A stretch of 64,000 nucleotides of DNA from Galeruca laticollis (taxonomy: Eukaryota > Arthropoda > Insecta > Coleoptera > Chrysomelidae), in the NCBI GenBank assembly GCA_963921935.1, contig OY998175.1:287464246-287528245 (forward strand). The letters are read 5' to 3'. Positions 20,154 to 29,480 of the stretch are shown here, in pieces. Below the pieces are notes generated by a model. The model did not search any database. It was not told where the DNA came from and saw only the letters and a program-made list of their open reading frames with translations. Position 1 is the first letter of the stretch. Each line of letters begins with the position of its first letter. The position numbers and the translations under genes were made by a program.

Positions 20154-21476
20154 AGTACAGTATCCGCCAAAATAAATAGTACCGAAAATAAAAATAAAAA
20201 TTAATTTTCAATTTCTGTAATGAAAGTGTTCAAAATGTTCACCATTTCGACGCAAACAAGCTTCATATAGATTTTGTAAGTCAATAAACATATTTATAAA
20301 AAGTGGTTGATGTAACTGCCGAAAAATATTTTGTATTATTTCCCGTAGTTCGGCAATATTCGCCGGCGGATTTTTCGAGTGAAATATTTTGTCCTTCATT
20401 ATGCCCCAAATGTATGCGTCAGGTGGCGTCAGATCAGGTGATTGAGAAGGATATTCGAAGTCTGTTCCCCGAGAAATTATTCTATTATCGAAATGCTGAC
20501 GGAGTAAGTCTAAGGTGCGCACAGCTGTATGGCTCGTTGCACCATCTTGTTGGAACCATTGTGTGCGAAACTGTAGATTTCGTGCACGGCAAAAGTTATT
20601 TAGATCTCTCACAAAAGGTATAATAATTTTCTCTCTATAACGCTCTTGGTTGACAGTAAGTGGATTCTGATTATCATCTTCAACGAAATAAGGATCAATC
20701 ATTCCATGACCAGATACCGCGCACCAAACGGTAACTCGAAGACTGTGGAGTGGTTTCTCTACAATGACATCAGGACGATCAAATCCAAGGAATCTGATTG
20801 TTTGTCGTATAATATAGCCGCTAAGATGAACGTGACTCTCGTCTGAAAACCATATGTTTTTCAAAAATTCGGGATCTTCGTAAATTAAACTCAACATGCG
20901 ACCACAGTAAATTTCTCTTGCACGTTTGTCCGCAGCATTTAGTCGTTGTCCAACTTGAATACGGTATGGATAACCACCAATTGATTTGAACATGCGACGT
21001 AAAGACGTTTAACTAATGTTGAGTTTACATGCAGTTCTTACAAGACTTCTTTGAGGTGATTTGCACAACTTGGTTAAAAACACGTCCTTCATTTTCGTTA
21101 GTGCATACTGTTTTTCGACGACCTGAAGAACCTTTACGTTGACACAATACACTACCAGTGCGACGAAATTTTTCAACAACAGCTAACATCACACTTTTAC
21201 TAGGAGCTGCTTTATTAAATTTTTGTTGATATTTTATTGACACCTGTCCTAAGCTTGGACCATCATTACGACCTTTTCCGTATGAACGAAAATAATGCTC
21301 TACCAAAAAAACTTTTTCTTCCGTTGTTAGAACCATTTTTAAATCAAATTTAACTGCAGCGTACTATTAATATATCAACTAATAACAATTAAGTCAAACA
21401 TGACAAATCCGTATTACATAAACAACTCCACAGCACTCTCTGTTTCGGTACTGTTTATTTTGGCGGATATCGTACT
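20154..21476 (-). mobile_element. Tc1/mariner-superfamily element, DD41D type
   Basis: Inverted ends are near-perfect. The core TATCCGCCAAAATAAATAGT starts at 20161, and its inverted copy ends at 21469 with one mismatch. Similarity extends outward to an AGTAC word on each side. TA lies at both edges of the TCCGCC core, fitting a TA target. It encodes one transposase on the minus strand and is inserted in piggyBac sequence. Confidence 0.88.
20208..21336 (-). pseudogene. DD41D transposase with DUF4817 HTH, one frameshift and one stop
   Basis: The N-terminal part (21336-21027) begins MVLTTEEKVFLVEHYFRSYG, a DUF4817-type helix-turn-helix, then GRRKTVCTNENEG. The frame is lost near VQIT, and the expected SPQRSLVRTACKLNIS continues in another frame, with a TAA at about 21010. 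From 20993 the catalytic part is open: FSDESH (first Asp), QQDGATSHTA (second Asp), SPDLTPPDAYIWG (third Asp, 41 residues after the second) and a C terminus ending at 20208. The catalytic residues are intact, so only two lesions separate it from a full-length transposase. Confidence 0.88.
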
Positions 21477-21692
21477 TACTTGATATATGGCTAACAAATA
21501 ATTCCTTCGGATCCTAATAGCAAAAAAAAAATCAATGTTTCTTCTAAAACTCTAAAACTGTTCACCTTTATGTGGAAAAAATCACAGTGCGACTTGTCAC
21601 CAAATGAAACTCTCAACTTAGTTCCCAAATTCTGCATACAAATGTCATTTATTAGTTCATATCACTGAAATATAACCTAAACTGGAACAACC
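21477..21692. other. piggyBac-derived spacer
   Basis: Sequence between the DD41D element and the P-like element. No coding content is visible. Confidence 0.4.
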
Positions 21693-21700
21693 ACGACACT

Positions 21701-22850
21701 GTACAAATGAAGCCACGTAGTTAGACAAGAACAACTGCTGAGGGAGGGACAGCTATCTTTCTTACAAACGTGTAGTTAAATAGGAAAAATGTGATAATAT
21801 ATCTTTAAATTTAAAAGAAAAATATTTAGGTATGCTAAATACATTGAAATTCCTTTTTATTATATGTAAGATGAGGTAACTAGCAATTTAAAAGGAAGAT
21901 TCAATATAATTTGATTTAAAAAAATAAATAAAAACGAGTAATAAGATGAGCGCACTTTGTTATATACCTTTTTTTCATTATTGCTTATTTGCTTCGATTC
22001 AGTGTTATTTTAATCAATTGCTTATTTGTTTCTATTCAGTGTTATTTTAATCAATTTACAGCTGTAAAACCAAAACTTTGTGCAATTAGAAATTTTCCTA
22101 AAGTGTGCAATGAATAAATTTAAATAAAGTTATTCAAAATACCTAGTATGTCAGGAAAAAATTATTGTCGTCATGAATATTTGTTACAGGATATTTAATA
22201 TAGTAAAATAAATATTATAGGGTGACTGTTAAAATAATACGACACAGTTAGTTTAATAATATATATTTAGTAACAGAGAGTTAAATAATAAAATGACATG
22301 TTGGGCAAAAATATGAGTGCCCAAAATCAATGACATTGTATAAAAGCTATTACTTAACAAAAAAATGAACAAAAACATTATATATGGTAAAATAAAATAG
22401 TTTTATTTAATTTATGACGAAGAGTCGCTTTGTCTCCTAATAACTGTAATGATCTCTTTTTGCATGTGTCTGTATCCTAAGGTCTGCATACCTACTTGCT
22501 ACATATTTAATCATTTGTATTTCATGTAGTTCATTACTCATTTCTACAATAAGATGTTTTATTGTGAAGAGTGTATTTACTTTTGAAATAAAATGATGAA
22601 CAACACATAAGATAATTCTTTTTTTAAAATTATACGTTCCCGTTCCTGGTGTTCTTTCGTTGGTGCATCCATAAGCAGAACAATACGCAACCATTTTAAA
22701 GGTTTTTTATGGATTAAATCAATAATAAACCAAATAAACAAAACTTAACAACAGTAACTTCTCAAAATGCAATTAGCCAAAACAAGATAGAAAGAGAAAG
22801 TGTTCCCTCCCCGGCATCTGTTCTTGTCTACATTCTGGCTTCAAATTTGG
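21701..22850 (-). mobile_element. P-like element, internally deleted
   Basis: The ends are inverted repeats sharing CAAAT, GAAGCCA, TAGACAAGAACA and GGGAGGGA. Flanking 8-mers ACGACACT (21693-21700) and AAGACACT (22851-22858) agree at 7 of 8 positions, the P-superfamily target duplication length. It carries one short minus-strand gene. Confidence 0.72.
22437..22694 (-). CDS. THAP start fused to P-transposase C terminus (deletion derivative)
   Basis: An 85-residue open frame starts MVAYCSAYGCTNER, the opening of a THAP C2CH zinc finger (first Cys pair C-x4-C). After a break near FKKRIIL it continues with KHLIVEMSNELHEIQMIKYV and RYADLRIQTHAKRD, which resembles the C-terminal end of P/THAP9-type transposases. 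The whole catalytic middle is absent, and the THAP finger lacks its second Cys/His half. This is the layout of internally deleted P elements, some of which act as repressors. Whether this product does so is unknown. Confidence 0.6.
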   Translation of the reverse strand: MVAYCSAYGCTNERTPGTGTYNFKKRIILCVVHHFISKVNTLFTIKHLIVEMSNELHEIQMIKYVASRYADLRIQTHAKRDHYSY

Positions 22851-23140
22851 AAGACACTCGACTATTACGTGCACGTTCCAGTTGTTTATTCATTTCAGTG
22901 GTTCATATACTGATAGGTTTAGTTGAAGTTAACTTTAAAGAAAATAAAATCTGCAATTTAAATAGATTTCAGTTAGCTATTGGCTCAATAGATGGGATTA
23001 CGTTCGCCACTACCACTTGTTGCGAAAACGCAACTTTGAGCATGAATGGGTTAATACTATTTTGAGCAAAAGCCGTACGTGAAAAAACTCTGCCGGAAAG
23101 TAGTTTTTATTCGAGGTACAACTGTAGAAAATCGAAAGTA

Positions 23141-24110
23141 ATGGAGGGTCAAAATGAAATAATTAAGATGAACGAGACAAACTATCAAATATGGGTACAT
23201 CAAATGAAATTGATGGTAAAAGTCAAGAAGTGTTGGCATACCATTGAAACACTATGTCCAGAAGTACATGAGACAAATCGAAAAGAAATAGAAACCTATA
23301 ATGAAAAAAGTGCAATTATGATTTTAGGAACGATTGAAGCGCCAGTCAAGCACAACAAGTCATAAACGTCGATGAATTTAAAGATATCTGGAACAAACTT
23401 AAAGAAATTCATGAGGGAAAAGTATCATCAAGGAGAGTTGATTTAAGACTTGAGTTAAAAAATAAGATACTGAAAATATTGAAAAATATGGGTTGAAAAC
23501 ACAAGAAGAAGAACTAAATTTAACTGAAGCGGAAGTTAAATTAGAAACTGCTTGTAAATCAAAAAGAAGTTTTGAAAAGACAGAGCTTAGACAGAAATCC
23601 AATGTTATTTGTTGGGTGTTCAATAAAAGAGGCCACTATGCTAAAAACTGTTTTCATAGAGCTGATAGAAGGGCCACAAAAGAAAATTAACAAGTTGAAC
23701 AGTTAAACTCGGCAAGCAAATGTGAGTGCAAGTATGAAAGTGCTATGGAAGTAGCATCAAAGAACAGTAACTCCAATTGAGCGAAGTGGGTCTTAGATTC
23801 TGGTGCAACAAGTCATATGACTTATGATAAATTCCTCTTTATTAGCTCAACTCCTATTGAAAGTACTGAAGTAAAATTAGCACATGGAAAATTTTTAAAA
23901 GTACATAAGAAGCTATGGAACTATTAGAGGTAAAATAAGTAATGAAAAATGTTATTTGAAATACATCAGTATCACAAATGTGCTATTTGTGCCACATATA
24001 ACAGAAAATTTATTATCAATAAGTACATTTGAGAAGAAAGGTTTTAAAATCAAATTTGAAAATTGAAACTGTTCAATTGAAAAGGAAGATGGAACACTTA
24101 TGATATCAGG
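23141..24110 (+). pseudogene. Copia-A gag and protease
   Basis: ATG at 23141 opens a UBN2-type copia gag (NETNYQIWVHQMKLM, CWHTIE). Further frames read ELNLTEAEVKLE and a CCHC knuckle in which the second Cys has become Phe (CWVFNKRGHYAKNC). A protease follows with WVLDSGATSHMTYDKF near 23790 and its C-terminal strand LAHGKF. Frameshifts occur near 23365, 23490 and 23690-23920. The start lies 87 bp after the piggyBac edge, so the native leader is short. Confidence 0.82.
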
Positions 24111-24330
24111 CAAAAGAAAAGATAATTTATATGAAGCAGACATAGTGTGTGAAAAAGACTTTGAAAAAGTGAATTTAAGTGGTGAATTGTGGCATAGACC
24201 GTTTGGGCATCAAAATTTTCAAACGATAAATAACATTGAATCGGAAAATATAGTGTTGAGACTAAAATTTGAGAATAAAGAATTACCCAAGTGTGAATAC
24301 TGTATAACTGGTAGAGCAGTGAAAAAGTCA

Positions 24331-26838
24331 TTTGTGTCTCATGACGAAATTAAAACAAATTATATTTTACAATTAGTGCACATGGACCAATACAATAACC
24401 TCCAGTAGCTGGTTCACTATATATGTATTTACTAGTAGATGATGTTTCACGAAAACTTTTCGTGTATTTCCTAAAAAAAAAAGCTGAAAAAGTTACAAAA
24501 TTTAAAATATTTAAAACTGAAGTTGAAAACCAAACGGGTAAGAAGATAAAACGCATTGTAACGCGAAAATTCGCAGAGTTGTCTGAGTTTTAATGTTGGC
24601 AAGCTTATCGACGGAGAGAATTCAGAGAGCGCTGACTGTGCGAAGTTAAAATTGAGTCCTCCATTTACCGTCAACGTGTAAACACACATTTATAATGTAA
24701 AATTTTTTGCATGTGCTCTGGGAGCCATAACGTATTTTTACGGTAAAACCTGACAATTCCTACGCAGGGGAAGAAAATACTGCCCAAGTCAACAGCTGGC
24801 ACCTCTGACCCGTTAATCTACTGGTTCAGAAAGGACCGATGACCAAGGATACCAGTAGAATTGGTGGAATTGGGTAACACATGGTAAATTGCCGTAGACG
24901 GCGTTTGTTATTAGGATTCATTATCAAGGTAAATGGTTGGAAATACTTTCTCGGAACTAACAGTTCTATAGGTAGATTAACATAGGAATTTTAGCTTTGA
25001 ATCGTAGTTTATTGGAGTATGTAATCTTAACTTCATGAAATAGTTTGATACATTTCACAAATTCTTATCAGTTCATTTTCGTTTTGTACATTATTTTTGA
25101 AATAAGAATATATCACGGGGGTTGAAGATTATTCAGGGATGTGTCCAGATAGTTTTTATTCTCAGTGTAAATGGCTTTTATACCTACAGTTAAAAGTCAG
25201 GATGTATGATTACTTGCGAATTTCGGGTGATGATAATATAGTGTAGTAATATATGGGGTATTACGGGTGGACGTCGAAAATTTGACCGGGGTAAAATGTA
25301 AACCCTATGTAGAGGCTAATTCGTTTCTCAATTTGAAGGTTTTTTTTATGTGGATATTAATTCGCTGATTGGAGCTTAATGAGTCAGTGAGACCAGTTCC
25401 AGGAGTGTTGGAATATTCTGGAGCGACTTCAGTTACTGTTCTGGGTCCGGAAGAAGGATAAGTGAACAGTTTTCCTTTTTTTTTACTCTTCATACATTCG
25501 TACATTCACCTTTATCCGTCACATTTCATAATTTTTTTCATGTAAAGTTTTTTATTCCTCTCTTTTTGCGGCAATTAGTATAAATTTGTGTCTCATGACG
25601 AAATTAAAACAAATTATATTTTACAATTAGTGCACATGGACCAATACAATAACCTCCAATAGCTGGTTCACTATATATGTATTTACTAGTAGATGGTGTT
25701 TCACGAAAACTTTTCGTGTATTTCCTAAAATCAAAAGCTGAAAAAGTTACAAAATTTAAAATATTTAAAAGTGAAGTTGAAAACCAAACGGGTAAGAAGA
25801 TAAAACGCATTGTAACGCGAAAATTCGCAGAGTTGTCGGAGTTTTAATGTTGGCAAGCTTATCGACGGAGAGAATTCAGAGAGCGCTGACTGTGCGAAGT
25901 TAAAATTGAGTCCTCCATTTACCGTCAACGTGTAAACACACATTTATAATGTAAAAATTTTTGCATGTGCTCTGGGAGCCATAACGTATTTTTACGGTAA
26001 AACCTGACAATTCCTACGCAGGGGAAGAAAATACTGCCTAAGTCAACAGCTGGCACCTCTGACCCGTTAATCTACTGGTTCAGAAAGGACCGATGACCAA
26101 GGATACCAGTAGAATTGGTGGAATTGGGTAACACATGGTAAATTGCCGTAGACGGCGTTTGTTATTAGGATTCATTATCAAGGTAAATGGTTGGAAATAC
26201 TTTCTCGGAACTAACAGTTCTATAGGTAGATTAACATAGGAATTTTAGCTTTGAATCGTAGTTTATTGGAGTATGTAATCTTAACTTCATGAAATAGTTT
26301 GATACATTTCACAAATTCTTATCAGTTCATTTTCGTTTTGTACATTATTTTTGAAATAAGAATATATCACGGGGGCTGAATATTATTCAGGGATGTGTCC
26401 AGATAGTTTTTATTCTCAGTGTAAATGGCTTTTATACCTACAGTTAAAAGTCAGGATGTATGATTACTTGCGAATTTTGGGTGATGATAATATAGTGTAG
26501 TAATATATGGGGTATTACGGGTGGACGTCGAAAATTTGACCGGGGTAAAATGTAAACCCTATGTAGAGGCTAATTCGTTTCTCAATTTGAAGGTTTTTTT
26601 ATGTGGATATTAATTCGCTGATTGGAGCTTAATGAGTCAGTGAGACCAGTTCCAGGAGTGTTGGAATATTCTGGAGCGACTTCAGTTACTGTTCTGGGTC
26701 CGGAAGAAGGATAAGTGAACAGTTTTCCTTTTTTTTTTACTCTTCATACATTCGTACATTCACCTTTATCCGTCACATTTCATAATTTTTTTCATGTAAA
26801 GTTTTTAATTCCTCTCTTTTTGCGGCAATTAGTATGAA
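24331..26838 (+). repeat. Recent 1254-bp tandem duplication across the copia/LTR-E junction
   Basis: 24331-25584 and 25585-26838 are near-identical direct copies. I counted about a dozen small differences by eye. Each copy contains ~227 bp of copia integrase followed by ~1.03 kb of LTR-E. The joint is abrupt at TTTGTGTCTCATGACG, with no visible terminal repeat, pointing to unequal exchange or replication slippage rather than transposition. Confidence 0.93.
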
Positions 26839-27801
26839 TTTATTTTCACTTTGTATTTAAAATTGTAATAATTTGCTTATAGTTTAAAATATTGGGCTGT
26901 TGGCTCTTAACGCTAGGATACTACGGTACGTACCTGGGTACTGCGTTATTCAGTAGAGTTTTCAAACTCTGACGATTTTATGTAAATAATTTTGCGCCGT
27001 ACTTAATTTCGATTCATATTTTCTTTTAGCAACGCTGAGCTCGTTTGCTATTTAAATTTTATGCTTATGCATTTATTTATATTTATATTCATATTCGTAT
27101 AAATTGCGGAAGTGTGAGCCCATGTAACTGTAACATAGGTAATTTTGGTATATATTATCGTAGTATTTTGAGAAATTGTACATAAACCATTTGGTCATTT
27201 CTCTATAATTGTAGAATTGAGACATCGGTGTAGTTTGGGGCCCTCAGCTCTTCTGCACCCTGAGTTTGAAGCGTTCAGCTCTGCTCAGAGTTTATAGAAC
27301 CTGCTTGTCAGTTATTTATTTAAGCTGCGACTTCGTTATAGCTGATAACTTAGTTTGCGATTTAAGATTTATGTAGATTCCAGCCTTCAGCCTAACTACA
27401 TTCTGAGTCTACAGCCTTCAGCTGAGTTCAGACATTATTTGGGACAGATTGTAATAAATATTTTGAAAAGAGACCTTTGGTCCAAAGGGATTAATTGAAA
27501 CTTCAATCAGGGGATACTTGCTGACTTTTATTTTCTTATGATAACTTACCTATCAGTTTAACCTTTGGAGTGTGTAGTTAGTGTTGTTATCCCACTGAGG
27601 AGTTGTGGGCTAATTTAAGAAGTCTTGGGTGCTTGCCAAAACTTCTCTGGCGCCCTTTTTAAAAACTTAATAATTTTTTTTGAAGAATCCACCCCTTCTT
27701 CGACTCGAAGCTAGTCGACTGGTGAGCACGGGTTGTACCACGTGAGACAACCCGCATATCTATAACGAGCACTGAGAGGGTTGGTAGGTTTTCACGTTAT
27801 A
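24558..27801 (+). mobile_element. Solo LTR (LTR-E family), about 2 kb before duplication
   Basis: The ends are TGTAACGCGAAAA and TTTTCACGTTATA (imperfect inverted termini), flanked by GCAT at 24554-24557 and 27802-27805. A TATA-like stretch near 27090 and an AATAAA near 27450 fit an LTR with U3-R-U5. No protein is encoded. The 4-bp duplication suggests a Gypsy-type family. Its true length is from 25812 to 27801, the extra 1254 bp coming from the tandem duplication. A non-autonomous DNA element with similar ends is the alternative. Confidence 0.7.
27729..27754. repeat. Terminal stem-loop of LTR-E
   Basis: CGGGTTGT pairs with ACAACCCG around a 10-base loop. The homologous place in the antisense copy (5110-5130) has AGATTG paired with CAATCT, so stem sequence changed but pairing persisted. 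Confidence 0.6.
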
Positions 27802-28272
27802 GCATAAGATAAGACAATGGAGGTGAGTTCATTAACCAAGAATTTGAACAATGCCTACAAGAAAGCGGTATAATTCATGAGTTAACAGCTCCTTATAATC
27901 CTTAAGAAAATTATGTCTCTGAACGCAACAATAGAACAATTATACAAATAGTGAGGTGTATGCTGAACGACTCAAATTTGCCATTAAAGTTCTGGACCGA
28001 AGCTACGTATTCTGCAGTTTACCTTAAAAACAGTACCTACACAAAGAAAATTAACAATACACCTGAAGAAACATTTTTTAAATCAACACCAAATGTAGAA
28101 CATATTAGTGTTTGGAAGCTTAGCCTATTACTTGATCCAAAAACAAAACAGAAAGAAGTTCGATATAGTATCCAAAACAACAATATTTCTGGGTTATGAT
28201 CACTTATTCAAACATTATAGACTATTCTGCATATAAATAAATACAGTAATCAGAGTCAGGGATGCAGAAGTA

Positions 28273-29480
28273 ATGGAAAATGAAAGAGGTTTCAACTTAC
28301 TAGAAGAAAAAGATGTAAAATATAACTATTTCCAAATAACCTACGATACAGATGAAAGAGAAGAACAATCTTATGAAGAACACATACAAGCTCAACAAGA
28401 AAATATTGAAGAACAACGTTCAGAAAATAGCACAATAACAGATGAAGAAAACGAAATTACATATAACCCAACAGATTCGGAAATTGATGACGGTGCTAAG
28501 ATACCTCAAAAACTAATCCATACTATGCAAATGTGCCAACTCAAGAGCAAAATGTTGATAATCTGAGAAGATCAAACCGAATTCAAAACAGAATAATCAG
28601 ATTAAATCTTCCAGTAAATACCATTGATCCACATAAAACATATGGAAAAGCAATCAATACAATTTACAAACATGAATGGATAGCTGCTATAAATGAAGAG
28701 TTGAAATCACATAAGCTCTATGAGACATCGGACATAGGAAATAGGGTAAAAGATAAACATACAATTGATTCTAAATGGGTTTTGTAAATTAAAGAAAATG
28801 TAGATGATTCTATTCAAAATTCAAAGCTAGGCTAGTAGCCAGAGGATTCAACCAAATAAAAGGTGAAAATAATGATGAAGTTTTTGCACCTGTAATTAGG
28901 CTTAATATATTACGAACTATATTTGCAATTGCAGCTAAATATGATCTTGAACTTTTTCAATATGATGTTACTACATCTTATCTAAATGGGGTATTGAATG
29001 ACGAAATTTATATGGAAATTCCATCAGGAATAGATAAAGATAAAGGGACTAAAATGTGTAAACTAAAGAAAGGACTTTACAGCTTAAAACAAAGTGCACG
29101 TACCTGGTATCAGACAATTGAAACACAGTTACATAACCTAGGGCTTACAGAATTATATTCATCACCTTGAATATTTCTATACAATAACAACAACAACTGT
29201 TCTATAATTAGTTTAAATCTAGATGACATATTATTGGCCACAAACACAAAATAAATGGCAGATCAAGTCATGCAAAAATTAAGTACAAAATTTAAGATGA
29301 AATGTCTAGGAGAAGCTAAGTACTTACTTGGATGGGAAATAACTAGAAACCGAGAAGGAGGAATTTTGCATATAAAACAAAAAAAGTACATTAAAAGAAT
29401 TTTACAACGCTTCAACATGAGTGAATGCAAAGAGTCGAATATTCCATTCAAAAATGACAAAGATGTAAGTTACTACAAAA
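28273..29480 (+). pseudogene. Copia-A reverse transcriptase (RVT_2)
   Basis: After an acidic linker (28273-28566) and LRRSNRIQNR comes the copia RT start HEWIAAINEELKSH. In shifting frames LVARGFNQIKG, APVIRLNILRTIFAIAA, FQYDVTTSYLNG (first catalytic Asp) and LKKGLYSLKQSARTWY follow. The active site reads NLDDILLA where Y/F-V-D-D is usual. KYLLGWEITRN and KKYIKRILQRFNMSE end the domain. Stops occur at 28785, 29167 and 29251. The frame is lost at about 29480, where Penelope-like sequence begins. Confidence 0.85.

Larger units (their letters stand above)
14557..23050 (-). mobile_element. piggyBac element inserted in the Copia-A leader
   Basis: TTAA lies at 14553-14556 and again at 23051-23054. 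The ends are inverted repeats CCCAATAATGCCCAG and CCCATTCATGCTCAA (reverse complement). The transposase gene is on the minus strand, in two segments (18813-18371 and 16271-14820) split by a LINE. Four further insertions lie inside: a CR1-type LINE, a Helentron-like piece, a DD41D element and a P-like element. Removing them leaves roughly 2.6-2.8 kb, a usual piggyBac size. Confidence 0.9.
24100..28200 (+). pseudogene. Copia-A pre-integrase and integrase, split by LTR-E
   Basis: The pre-integrase zinc-binding part is at 24180-24330 (LWHRPFGHQNF, CEYCITGRAVKKSF). Integrase follows in another frame (GSLYMYLLVDDVSRKLFVYF, VENQTGKKIKR) and is cut at 24557. It resumes at 27806 with DNGGEFINQEFEQCL, then NNRTIIQIVRCMLNDSNLP and a C-terminal segment to 28200. 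Excising the insert and one GCAT copy restores the reading frame, apart from one TAA next to DNGGEF. Further stops lie after TAPYNP and near 28199. Confidence 0.85.

Noticed and set aside
27640..27660. TGGCGCCC inside LTR-E as a primer binding site
   Set aside because: Only eight bases match and it lies about 150 bp inside the terminus defined by the GCAT duplication. The restored integrase frame supports that terminus, so this is probably coincidence.
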